From Opitutales bacterium (GTDB lineage: Bacteria; Verrucomicrobiota; Verrucomicrobiia; Opitutales; Seribacteraceae), in contig JAQWWZ010000044.1 of the NCBI GenBank assembly GCA_029254745.1, positions 1 to 62,136 on the forward strand: 62,136 bases of DNA. The letters are read 5' to 3'. Made by a program: the position numbers and the translations under genes. The notes under the pieces are model-generated. The model saw nothing but the letters and a program-made list of their open reading frames with translations, was not told the DNA's origin and searched no databases. Within the stretch, counting starts at the first letter, position 1, and each line of letters starts with the position of its first letter. Of this stretch, positions 50,962-59,825 are shown piece by piece.

Positions 50962-52578
50962 TCATCCATTCTGCTCCGCGTTTAAACGCTCCATATATTC
51001 AGATACATTGCAGGTTAGCATCCGGGTTTTACTCGGAGAAACTTCAAGTACTTTGGTGACAACCTTGTCCAAAAAGGAACGATCATGACTTACAATAATC
51101 GCGGTACCGTCAAATAAGTTTAACGCTTCCTGCAAAACTTCTTTACTCCTGATATCCAGGTGATTGGTCGGCTCATCCATAATGAGGAAATTGCATGGTT
51201 TCATCAGCAATTTCGCCAGAGCCACTCGGTTGCGTTCCCCACCTGACAAAACTGACGTTTTCTTAAATACATCATTTCCGCTGAACAACAGGGCGCCCAG
51301 AGCAGCTCGGGGATTGGCATCAGGGTTATTGTGCAGAGATTCCTCCACCTCAGCCAGCACCTCGTTTGCCGGGTTTAATTCCTCTGCCTGGTGCTGGGCA
51401 AAATATCCAATTACCGTATTGACTCCCATATCCCTTGCCCCCGCCTGGAATGGTTCAACACCAGCCAGAACCCGAACTAAGGTTGACTTTCCCGCACCAT
51501 TAACACCGACAACGGCAATCCGGTCACCTTTTTCTATGCGCAAATCCAACCCATCAAAAACCCTCAGGTCACCATAAGACTTTTCCAAGCCCTCAAGCTC
51601 AACAACTTTATGGCTTGCGGGCGGGGAAGGAGGGAACCGAAAGTAAATCTTCTTCTCTTCCGCCTCTGGTTTAATAATTTCCATTTTTTCTAAAGCCTTA
51701 ATTCGGCTTTGCACCATCGCCGCTTTTTTGATGTTTGAACGGAACCGGTTAATAAACTCTTTCTCTTTTTGAATTTCCTTTTTTTGGTTCACCGATGCTT
51801 TTCTTTGGCGCTCCAACCTCGCGGCACTCTCTTTGAGGTAGAAAGTGTAATTTCCCTTGTAACTATTGAGGGTGCCCATTTTCAACTCCATGGTTCTCTC
51901 TGTAACCGACTCAAGAAAAGCCCGGTCGTGTGAGATCAATAAAATAGACCCCTGATAGTTACGAAGGTAATGCTCCAGCCAGTGTTGAGAAATAATATCC
52001 AAGTGATTAGTCGGTTCATCCAGGATCAACAAGGATGGGCTCTGCAAAAGTAGTTTCCCCAAAGCAATCCGCATCTGCCAACCGCCGGAAAATTCATCCA
52101 CCTGCCTATCCATATCGGAAACTGAAAAACCCATCCCCATCATAATTTTTTCTATCCGGGAATTCATTTTTTCTGGTTCAAATGATGCCAGTTTTTCTTC
52201 CCACGCCCCCATCTGATCAATTAAATCATAAAACTCTTCTGTATCTGGATCCATTTCACCAAGACGCGTTTCTGCATCCTCCAGTGTTTTCTTTAAATCC
52301 ACTGCTCCTGAAAAAGCAGTTAAAGCCTCCTCCCGAAGGCTGTGTCCTTCCACAGAAATCCCGTCTTGTGGCAGATAACCAACTGTGGCGTATTCAGGCT
52401 TTTGAATTTCTCCTTCATCAGGTTCCACTTCCCCCATTAACATCCGAAGCAATGTGGTCTTCCCGGAACCATTTGAACCAACCAATGCAATACGATCACG
52501 GGTCCCAATCGATTCGGAAATGTCATTAAAAATTTTCTTATGCCCAAAGGCTAAACTTACTTCTTTGATAAAAATCAT
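50962..52578 (-). CDS. ABC-F family ATPase
   Basis: The 538-aa protein has two ATPase domains and no membrane segments. Walker A motifs are GSNGSGKTT and GVNGAGKST, signatures are FSGGWQMR and LSGGERNR, and Walker B motifs are LLILDEPTNHLD and FLIMDEPTNHLD. The linker is long and charged (RQRKASVNQKKEIQKEKEF), the P-site-tRNA-interaction motif of ABC-F proteins that act on ribosomes. It is the YheS/Uup-like housekeeping kind in length; a role in antibiotic protection is not indicated. It is divergent from the first MORN gene by 36 bases. Confidence 0.93.
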   Translation of the reverse strand: MIFIKEVSLAFGHKKIFNDISESIGTRDRIALVGSNGSGKTTLLRMLMGEVEPDEGEIQKPEYATVGYLPQDGISVEGHSLREEALTAFSGAVDLKKTLEDAETRLGEMDPDTEEFYDLIDQMGAWEEKLASFEPEKMNSRIEKIMMGMGFSVSDMDRQVDEFSGGWQMRIALGKLLLQSPSLLILDEPTNHLDIISQHWLEHYLRNYQGSILLISHDRAFLESVTERTMELKMGTLNSYKGNYTFYLKESAARLERQRKASVNQKKEIQKEKEFINRFRSNIKKAAMVQSRIKALEKMEIIKPEAEEKKIYFRFPPSPPASHKVVELEGLEKSYGDLRVFDGLDLRIEKGDRIAVVGVNGAGKSTLVRVLAGVEPFQAGARDMGVNTVIGYFAQHQAEELNPANEVLAEVEESLHNNPDANPRAALGALLFSGNDVFKKTSVLSGGERNRVALAKLLMKPCNFLIMDEPTNHLDIRSKEVLQEALNLFDGTAIIVSHDRSFLDKVVTKVLEVSPSKTRMLTCNVSEYMERLNAEQNG

Positions 52579-52614
52579 GAAGATCTTATCTACAGATTTT
52601 TCTACTCTTGGGCA

Positions 52615-53298
52615 ATGAGATTACCTATGTTAAAGTTTTCGAAGATGTATAAATTCGCATGCACACATCCATCGAAACTGGGTTGGCTTATTATTGCTTT
52701 CCTGAGTGCCTTTTTTACCTGCTGCAGTGTGCCTGACATCAATGACCCAGAAGTTTTATCTGAGGCAAAGACAAAGGCGATCCCTCTTCATTCCCTCAAC
52801 CGTAAGTTGATGTATGGAATGATTAAGTTATTTGTCGATGATGGTGATGATCCTTTTAACGGGTGGGCAAAGCAGGAGAGCCCTGCAGGAAAAATCAAGA
52901 AGCTTGGTTATCTGAAAGATGGGCAAAAAGAAGGAACTTGGCTCTCTTGGCACAGCAACGGGCAACTGGAGTCGAAAATAAGCTGGCACAAAGACCAGTA
53001 TGTTGGTCACTTCCAAGTCTGGCACCCCAACGGGCAAGTGAAAGCTTTAGGTCAGACGAAGGACGGAGAAGTAGACGGGAAATGGCTAAACTTCTATCAA
53101 TCCGGTACTGTTGCCTCTGAATCAATCAGTAAGCTGGGTTTGGCGGTTTCATCCAAAACTTGGACCCCTGATGGTCAACCTTGTAAAAAAACAGACCTGG
53201 TAGATGGTAATGGAACACTTTACCAGTACGAAGAAAATGGCAGTGTCCATAAAATAATCTTTTTTCAAAAAGGAATTGGTACAACTTTAGCGCCTTAA
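52615..53298 (+). CDS. MORN-repeat (YwqK-like) envelope protein
   Basis: The 227-aa product has a membrane leader (WLIIAFLSAFFTCCS), a possible lipoprotein signal with Cys around residue 36-37 but a poor lipobox. Its core is a series of MORN_2-type repeats: DGQKEGTWLSWHSNGQLES, then QYVGHFQVWHPNGQVKALG and GEVDGKWLNFYQSGTVASES. The repeat recurs in exported bacterial proteins of unclear function; it is often mislabelled as an antitoxin. Its end overlaps by 12 bases the end of a convergent MORN gene of the same type. Confidence 0.8.
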   Translation: MRLPMLKFSKMYKFACTHPSKLGWLIIAFLSAFFTCCSVPDINDPEVLSEAKTKAIPLHSLNRKLMYGMIKLFVDDGDDPFNGWAKQESPAGKIKKLGYLKDGQKEGTWLSWHSNGQLESKISWHKDQYVGHFQVWHPNGQVKALGQTKDGEVDGKWLNFYQSGTVASESISKLGLAVSSKTWTPDGQPCKKTDLVDGNGTLYQYEENGSVHKIIFFQKGIGTTLAP

Positions 53299-54081
53299 TA
53301 TTTTTAAATCCCGGGTTACCTCCTGTCCATTGTCAAAATAAAGGGTGGGTAAACTTTCACCATCTTTGTTGAAAAAACGCCAAGGTCCATTCTGCATGCC
53401 CTCAATGTAATTGCCTCTCACTCTCAATGTTCCCTCTGACCACCACTCTTGGTAAGTACCATGCCATTTGTCATTTTTCATCCAGCCTTTTTTTTGCATC
53501 CTACCTGTTTCATACCAACTCGTGTAAGAACCATATTTTTTCCCTTCAATGTAATGGCTTTCCACTTTCAAGGTCCCATCCGCAAAAGTTTCCTTTTTAG
53601 TCCCGCTAAAAGCTTTGCGGCTTGTGATTAAAGGGGGCGGCAGAAAGGTTTTCCCTATGCCAAAAGAAGCACGAGTGTCAGTTTGCTTTGGCTCAATTGT
53701 GGGAAGCTTTGGTCCATCTTTATTTCGACGTTTTTCACTTCCGTGTTTATCCGGTGAGGTCCGAGGGGATATCAGGTTTGTTCCCCCGAGTTTCAGTGCT
53801 TGCCTATACAAAGGGGTCTTCTCGGCTTTTCCTATCTTGGGAGAGGAGTCTCGGGATAAGTGATCAGAAAACACTTTTTTACGATTGGTTATACGACCCT
53901 GTTTTTTTTTCTTTTCATCAGGTTCAGGCACTGTTGTCGGCATGATCGAAGTAGCCTCTTCTTCTTTAGTTTTAGCTTCTTCAAGTAAAGAGGAGTTGTT
54001 ACCTTGGCTCGGCTTTTTGTCCTCGGTGCATGAAACCAACAAAAGGAGTGAAAGTACTAAAAGATGATAGAAGAAAGTCAT
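53287..54081 (-). CDS. MORN-repeat lipoprotein
   Basis: The 264-aa protein starts at the ATG at 54081 with MTFFYHLLVLSLLLLVSC, a clear lipoprotein signal (LVSC) followed by a long, charged, low-complexity linker (residues about 25-160; SLLEEAKTKEEEATSIMP). The C-terminal 100 residues hold MORN-type repeats: KYGSYTSWYETGRMQKKGW, KWHGTYQEWWSEGTLRVRG and MQNGPWRFFNKDG. It is paralogous in architecture to the convergent gene at 52615, but the linker is unique. It probably sits on the outer membrane. Confidence 0.82.
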   Translation of the reverse strand: MTFFYHLLVLSLLLLVSCTEDKKPSQGNNSSLLEEAKTKEEEATSIMPTTVPEPDEKKKKQGRITNRKKVFSDHLSRDSSPKIGKAEKTPLYRQALKLGGTNLISPRTSPDKHGSEKRRNKDGPKLPTIEPKQTDTRASFGIGKTFLPPPLITSRKAFSGTKKETFADGTLKVESHYIEGKKYGSYTSWYETGRMQKKGWMKNDKWHGTYQEWWSEGTLRVRGNYIEGMQNGPWRFFNKDGESLPTLYFDNGQEVTRDLKILRR

Positions 54082-54136
54082 ATACCTCTCGTATATTTGA
54101 ATATAAAGCAAACAAACGCCGTGATCTTTGAAAGAG

Positions 54137-54219
54137 TGCCCGGGGAGGGACTTGAACCCTCACGCCATTACTGGCAGCGGATTTTAAGTCCGCAGCGTCT
54201 ACCATTCCGCCACCCGGGC
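54137..54219 (-). tRNA. tRNA-Leu (UAA anticodon)
   Basis: The reverse complement has an acceptor stem GCCCGGG/CCCGGGC, anticodon loop CTTAAAA (UAA), a long class II variable arm and T-arm GGTTCAAGTCC. It is 83 nt to the discriminator A; CCA is not encoded, unlike the tRNA-Cys in this window. Confidence 0.95.
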
Positions 54220-54399
54220 ATGCTAATAACTCCTTGATATCAAAAAATTTACTGGAATCGAGCAAATTGTAAGCTTTCTGCGATCTTGTTCCGTCAAACC
54301 GAACAATAAAAGCATAAAATCACTAGTATTTAGTATATATATACATAAATGATTCCTTGCTTTGACCGGGTGATTCTGCACAGAATTCACAATTGCCCT

Positions 54400-54816
54400 A
54401 TGAATGAGAAAATACTTGTTGTTGATGATGAGGAATCAATCCTCAAAGGAATTAATTTAAATTTAGGCCGCGTTTTTAATCTGACCATAGCCAACAGCCC
54501 AAAAGAAGCATTTGAAAAGATCAACGAACATGGTCCATTTGCAGTTGTTGTTTCAGATATGAGAATGCCCGGGATGGATGGGGCCACAATGATGAGGCAA
54601 ATCAAGCAGAATCAGCCAGATACAGTATGTATTCTGCTCACTGGCCATGCTGATTTTGAATTTGGGGGATCTGAAGCTCTTCAATCTGGTCAGTTATTTA
54701 AAATTCTGAGCAAACCATGCCCACCAGATTCCTTAAAAGCAACCATCCAAAGTGCTTTAGCTTTCAGGAATCAGGTAAGTACAGAAGAAGAAAAGCCACC
54801 TGACTTTGTACTTTAG
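54400..54816 (+). CDS. stand-alone response-regulator receiver protein
   Basis: The 138-aa protein is a receiver domain only. KILVVDDEESILKGI has the acidic pair, VVSDMRMPGMDG the phospho-acceptor Asp, CILLTGHADFE the Thr, and ILSKPCPPDSL the Lys. No output domain follows. It resembles the receiver of RpfG-type regulators. The ATG at 54400 (MNEKILVVDD) is chosen; the frame is open to 54349. No kinase is beside it. Confidence 0.87.
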   Translation: MNEKILVVDDEESILKGINLNLGRVFNLTIANSPKEAFEKINEHGPFAVVVSDMRMPGMDGATMMRQIKQNQPDTVCILLTGHADFEFGGSEALQSGQLFKILSKPCPPDSLKATIQSALAFRNQVSTEEEKPPDFVL

Positions 54817-54861
54817 TATATCTTTTTAAAACCAGCAGATAAAATGAGCTTGTTCATAGTC

Positions 54862-56532
54862 TCAGGCTCTTAACTTTTTCAGCGAAAAATAGCTTAAGAA
54901 TAAACCAAGTGCAAACATGGCACCTGCTGTCCCGCCGACCAGAGACTGGATCCCGTAGCTTTCGACCATAAAAGCCAAAGCAATCATGGGCATAAAAATC
55001 ATCACAAGTGCGGGCAACAATGCAAACTTATAGCCTACCTTGCTTGCTTTCAAAAATACAACAAAGGTGAGCAGGGCCAAGGCGGCAAGTAACTGATTGG
55101 TTGCCCCAAACAGTGGCCATATTGCTTTCCACGCAGGCTGCATACTACCATCCGGACCCGGAAATTCTTGAAAAACTAAAATGCCGGGCAATATCAAAGC
55201 CATCAAGGTACCACCGAACCGACTTGCCTGGTTTCTCCAAGAAAGTAATTCTTCGATTAAAAAACGGGTTAACCGGGTACAGGTATCAAGCGTGGTTAGC
55301 AAAAATGTACTGATGGCAAGCATCGCAAACTCGGCACCCAAAGAAAGTGGGATGCCCACCGCTCCAAAAAATTTTGCGGCGCCCGCGGCAAAAATCCCCA
55401 CAGGCGTCCCCCCTGCTTCTCTCTCACTCAATGTTAACACAGCCACGCAACCCATCGCAAAAACCGCAAGCACCCCCTCTACAAGCATCCCTCCGTAACT
55501 TATACGGCGCACATCACTCTCCTGTATAATCTGCTTCGAAGTGGTGCCACTAGAAACAATGCTGTGAAATCCACTACACGCCCCGCAGGCGACAGTGATA
55601 AAGAGAAAAGGGACCAGCATACCGAGCTTTTCAGATTCCCAACCGGTAAAAGCTGGCATGTGTATAGTTTCTTCCGCCATCAACATGCCCACCACCCCGA
55701 GTAATAAAATCGCGTATAAAAAGCCTGCACTCAAAAAATCTCGGGGTTGTAAGAGCAAACCGACGGGGAGCACTGCGGCGACAAAACAATAGGCCAAAGT
55801 TGTCCATATCCAAAACTCTTTCCCCACTTCTATCATTGGAAAATAATGGCCCACGGCCAGCCCGGCAAAAGTAAGCGGGAAAAAGATCAGGGCTAACTGG
55901 CCCAAAGAAAATTTTTGACTCCTCAGTAAAAAGCCAAAGACCACGGCCACCACAATAAACCAACCAGAGGCCGTCGCCACTGCCGGCTGCTTGGTAAAAG
56001 TATTGGCTGTCAAATCCAGAAAAACCACAATTACATAAATCAGGGCAAGGATAACAAAGAGCATAAAGATTCGACCCACTCCCTCGCCTACCAAGTTTCT
56101 CATTGTATCAGCAATGGAACGGCCTCCGTTTCGGACAGACATGAGAGTGCTGCCAAAATCATGCACCCCGCCCACAAGAATAGCTCCCACAAGAATCCAT
56201 ACCCAAGTGGGGCCCCAGCCAAAATACATGGCGGCCAAAATCGGGCCGACAATGGGACCCGCTCCAGCAATAGAAGAAAAGTGGTGACCGAATAAGACCG
56301 ATGCCCGGGTTGGGGAGTAGTCCACCCCATCTTCTTTCTCTACAGCAGGCGTTGCCGCCCTATCATCAAGCCGGCAACGCCGTGATAAAAAATCTCCATA
56401 ATACCGATATGCCAAAAAACAGACCAAGCAACTTGAAAGCAGGATAAAAGCAAGCATGCCAATATGTAATGGGCGACCCCGTAAGAATTTGCAAGGTTTG
56501 ATGGCACTCCTCAAGCTCAGTTTCAATTTCAC
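54862..56532 (-). CDS. cstA: CstA-type peptide/pyruvate transporter
   Basis: The 556-aa membrane protein has the CstA signature [23 protein letters not shown] split here as [15 protein letters not shown] and [14 protein letters not shown], many membrane helices, [18 protein letters not shown], and [18 protein letters not shown]. CstA members take up peptides or pyruvate under carbon limitation. It is shorter than the 700-aa E. coli protein and close to shorter relatives. Start is a GTG at 56532; an ATG inside (MLAFILLSS) would remove 25 residues but leave the first helix. It is divergent from the NHL gene. Confidence 0.92.
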   Translation of the reverse strand: MKLKLSLRSAIKPCKFLRGRPLHIGMLAFILLSSCLVCFLAYRYYGDFLSRRCRLDDRAATPAVEKEDGVDYSPTRASVLFGHHFSSIAGAGPIVGPILAAMYFGWGPTWVWILVGAILVGGVHDFGSTLMSVRNGGRSIADTMRNLVGEGVGRIFMLFVILALIYVIVVFLDLTANTFTKQPAVATASGWFIVVAVVFGFLLRSQKFSLGQLALIFFPLTFAGLAVGHYFPMIEVGKEFWIWTTLAYCFVAAVLPVGLLLQPRDFLSAGFLYAILLLGVVGMLMAEETIHMPAFTGWESEKLGMLVPFLFITVACGACSGFHSIVSSGTTSKQIIQESDVRRISYGGMLVEGVLAVFAMGCVAVLTLSEREAGGTPVGIFAAGAAKFFGAVGIPLSLGAEFAMLAISTFLLTTLDTCTRLTRFLIEELLSWRNQASRFGGTLMALILPGILVFQEFPGPDGSMQPAWKAIWPLFGATNQLLAALALLTFVVFLKASKVGYKFALLPALVMIFMPMIALAFMVESYGIQSLVGGTAGAMFALGLFLSYFSLKKLRA

Positions 56533-56647
56533 CTGATCAACTAATAAACGATCACAATCTTTGTATATAACATTCGACTTCCCAAGGGATTAAACCTATG
56601 ATTAGACATGTCCTTTACGAAAGATTGAGGCTTACATTGCATTTATT

Positions 56648-59600
56648 ATGAAATCTAAACTATCCATACTTATTTCACTGCTATTCCCTTTTTTCCTTTC
56701 TCTTGAGGCGGATCCTGCTCCGCAAGACTCTTGGTATCTCGATCGGGAAATCAAACTGCCAGAGATGCCTGGCTTTAGAAAGCCTCTGGGCATAACCATC
56801 GACTCCACTGGAAAATCCTATGTGGTGGACCAGGATAACCATACGATTACCATTTGGGATCAAAATGGTACTTTTCTTCGCAGATTTGGCTCCCATGGTG
56901 CAGGTAACGGCCAAATTTCACAGCCGGCCGATATTGAAGTAACTCATAATGAAATTTATGTGGTGGAGCGGGGCAATCATCGCATCCAGGTATTTGACAA
57001 AAACGGTACTCACCTTAGGAAGTGGGGAACTCCCGGAACAGGACAGGGAGAACTTAGAAGCCCCATGTCTATTACCTTAGATTTCAACGGTTCTACGGTT
57101 AATGAAGTCTTTGTAGCAGATTGGGACAATCACGGTGTTCAGGTTTATGATGCCAATGGGACTTTTAGAAGGTTTATCGGAGGCAATGGAAATGCGGATG
57201 AGCAATTCCAATATGTATCCGGTGTTGCGATCGGCCCTGAAGGCCACCTTTACGCATCCTCTAGGAATCATAACAAAATCAAAATATTTGAAACCAATGG
57301 TACATACGTGCGCTCATTTACAACCATTGCTCACCCTTCTGACATTGATTTCTTCGGAGATAAGCTTGCGATCGGAAATAATGAATACAACACAGTCAAA
57401 ATTTTTGATAAAAATGGAACCGAGATCGGGTCTATAGGAACCCATCAAGTTGATTCAAGTGCCCCGGGGGAGTTCAAGGAGTCATACGGTCTTTCTTATG
57501 CGCCCAACGGGGAATTACATGTTGCCGATCATAACAACCATCGGATCCAAGTTTTCGACACTAATAACAGTTATGTCAGAAGCTACGGCATGTATGGCGA
57601 AGCAGGCGTTGGTCCATACAGCTTTCAAATCACTCCGCAAAATACATTTTTGATTTCAGATGTGGAGCGTCATCGGGTTTTTGAAATCGATGAAAACGGG
57701 TCTTTTCTTCGCATGATTGCCACGCACCAAAATCTTTCCGGCTATGGTATAAATAATCCTCGCTCCGCCTTTCTGGCCCCTGACAACCGAGTTTACATTG
57801 CCGACACCAGCCATAATCGCATTCAAGTATATGAACGCAACGGCACCTTTGTGCACATGTTTGGAACAAGTGGGAGCAGCGATGGTAATTTCAACCAGCC
57901 CTACGCAGTTATTGTTTCCCCCGAACTTGAAGTTTTTGTGGCCGATCATAACAACCATCGTGTTCAGGTATTTGATACCAACGGTACTTTTCTCCGGAAA
58001 TTTGGAAGCTACGGTTCCCTGGAAGGTCAAATGAAGCATGTTTACAACATCGCCTTTTCAGACCAGGGAAATGTCATGGTCGGGGACTGGAACAACAGAA
58101 GGCTGATCCACTTCACGAAAGCCGGAGAATTCATTCGGCAATTCAGCACACAGGAGCACCCGAGGTTCGTAGAAGACCTCCCTCATGGCTTAACTGCTGT
58201 ATCAAGGGACAGCAGGCTTGAACTTTATGATGCCAACGGGGATTGGTTGAAAAACTGGACCAAAGCCGGAGGAAGCAGTTCTGCTTTTGACACTTACCCG
58301 GATGGCACCATTGCCTGGCTCGATTACGATCATGACAAGATCCTTTTTTACAAACCAACATACCGTACAGTTCGTCCTTCCCAGTCCAAAGAAATCCCCC
58401 TTCCTCAGGTCTTAAGTGTTGTCCAACCCAATAACACTAACCACCTGCAAGTAACCTATCGAATCAATGATCCGGACAGTGCCCAGGTGGAAGCTAAAAT
58501 GATCGCCTTTATTGACGGGGGCAATGACATGTCAAAAGTCATCATTCCCACCACCTTTATCGGCTCCACAGTCGGCAAGCTCGATAATAATGTCAGCACC
58601 AACCAGGACCACAACATCACTTGGAATGTGGGAGCGGATTGGAGCGTGGGCTTTGGGGAGCTGGAAGTGGCCATCATGGCAAAAGATGATCGCAATCTTC
58701 TCAACCTGCACTTCCTCACCCTGCCTGGAACAGACAGTAATACTACCGAACTAAAAATCAACCGGGCTCCGATCACGGATACCGACTTGCTAGACTTGTG
58801 GTATTGGTTGCTCGCATCTGGACAACAAGGGATTGAATTTAATCCTCAAATTTCATCGATTAGTAAGCCGGCACCCGATATAAGCACATCCTCTTTTGAT
58901 CCCTCCAGCCATAGCAATATTGTCCTCTGGCTAGATGCCAGTGACTCGCAGTCACTCACCCTCTCCGGAGACACGGTTACCCAATGGAATGACAAGAGTG
59001 GAAACGACAGGCATGCCCTTGCCGAGGTTGGCACCCCCAAACTTTCCACGACCGGGGGCATCAATGGCTCACCTTACATTCAATTCAGGCAGGATAGTGG
59101 TGAAGACTATCTTCAGGTTTCAGGCTCAGAATTCTTTGCCAAGCATATGTTTTTCATATGTCGTAGTCCCACCGAGAACTGGGGGAATTACGGAGGTATC
59201 TTGGGTCACCAAAATGGTAGGAATTCAAACTACTTGTTTCAATCTGGAAACAAAGGGTTTCACTCCAACCAAAACCCTTTATTTGTCTCCAAAAATGGTC
59301 AAAGCTTGGACTCAAAAAATGATTTTGATTTAGTCACCATTAATCAATTTATGATTCTTGAAATCATGGTAAATGAAAATGACACATCCGCGAAGTCAAA
59401 TTACAAGGTTGGCAGGAATGACAACACTACTACAGATTTTGATGTTATCGAAATCCTTGCCTTCGAATATGAACTTGGGGTAGAGCGTGAAGATTTGCTC
59501 CAATACCTTGGTTACAGGTCAGGCATTTCCATTCCGGGGCAGGCCCTAGTTCAGGGTGCCGAAACCACGGCTATCGGTCGTGCCTACTTGTTCGACAAGA

Positions 59601-59779
59601 TGAACCTGAGAGAAGCATCTCCGGGGGAAGTAACCCGTGCAAAAAATGGGGCCGTCTCAGGAACTACCAACCAGTTCACCCCTACCCTTCAAGTTGGACC
59701 AGGTAAACGGCCGGATAAGGTGAATGAGTATGGGTTTGATACTGGTTCAGTCAGTGGTTCATGGGTAACTCCAAAGTGA
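56648..59779 (+). CDS. 1043-aa exported NHL-propeller and LamG-like protein
   Basis: A signal peptide (MKSKLSILISLLFPFFLSL) is followed by ten clear NHL blades and two degenerate ones over residues about 30-590, each with V-x-D-x-x-N-H-R-I-Q-V-F-D-x-N-G-T-F-x-R. Twelve would suit two six-bladed propellers. Next comes a linker with YRINDPDSAQVEAKMIAF, a short LLDLWYWLLASGQQGIEFN and, from about residue 750, a LamG/concanavalin-like domain (IVLWLDASDSQSL, TQWNDKSGNDRHA). It is exported; the role is probably glycan or protein binding. The next gene begins 46 bases later and is another secreted giant. Confidence 0.85.
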   Translation: MKSKLSILISLLFPFFLSLEADPAPQDSWYLDREIKLPEMPGFRKPLGITIDSTGKSYVVDQDNHTITIWDQNGTFLRRFGSHGAGNGQISQPADIEVTHNEIYVVERGNHRIQVFDKNGTHLRKWGTPGTGQGELRSPMSITLDFNGSTVNEVFVADWDNHGVQVYDANGTFRRFIGGNGNADEQFQYVSGVAIGPEGHLYASSRNHNKIKIFETNGTYVRSFTTIAHPSDIDFFGDKLAIGNNEYNTVKIFDKNGTEIGSIGTHQVDSSAPGEFKESYGLSYAPNGELHVADHNNHRIQVFDTNNSYVRSYGMYGEAGVGPYSFQITPQNTFLISDVERHRVFEIDENGSFLRMIATHQNLSGYGINNPRSAFLAPDNRVYIADTSHNRIQVYERNGTFVHMFGTSGSSDGNFNQPYAVIVSPELEVFVADHNNHRVQVFDTNGTFLRKFGSYGSLEGQMKHVYNIAFSDQGNVMVGDWNNRRLIHFTKAGEFIRQFSTQEHPRFVEDLPHGLTAVSRDSRLELYDANGDWLKNWTKAGGSSSAFDTYPDGTIAWLDYDHDKILFYKPTYRTVRPSQSKEIPLPQVLSVVQPNNTNHLQVTYRINDPDSAQVEAKMIAFIDGGNDMSKVIIPTTFIGSTVGKLDNNVSTNQDHNITWNVGADWSVGFGELEVAIMAKDDRNLLNLHFLTLPGTDSNTTELKINRAPITDTDLLDLWYWLLASGQQGIEFNPQISSISKPAPDISTSSFDPSSHSNIVLWLDASDSQSLTLSGDTVTQWNDKSGNDRHALAEVGTPKLSTTGGINGSPYIQFRQDSGEDYLQVSGSEFFAKHMFFICRSPTENWGNYGGILGHQNGRNSNYLFQSGNKGFHSNQNPLFVSKNGQSLDSKNDFDLVTINQFMILEIMVNENDTSAKSNYKVGRNDNTTTDFDVIEILAFEYELGVEREDLLQYLGYRSGISIPGQALVQGAETTAIGRAYLFDKMNLREASPGEVTRAKNGAVSGTTNQFTPTLQVGPGKRPDKVNEYGFDTGSVSGSWVTPK

Positions 59780-59825
59780 TAGGGCTATATTTAAAAATCC
59801 ACAACACTAGGCAAACCAGGCAACA

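Noticed and set aside
50962-52578. Antibiotic-resistance ABC-F protein
   Set aside because: Sequence fits the housekeeping YheS/Uup-like type; nothing in the context suggests resistance.
52615-53298. Toxin-antitoxin function for the MORN gene
   Set aside because: YwqK-like proteins are often labelled antitoxins, but there is a membrane leader and no toxin gene beside it.
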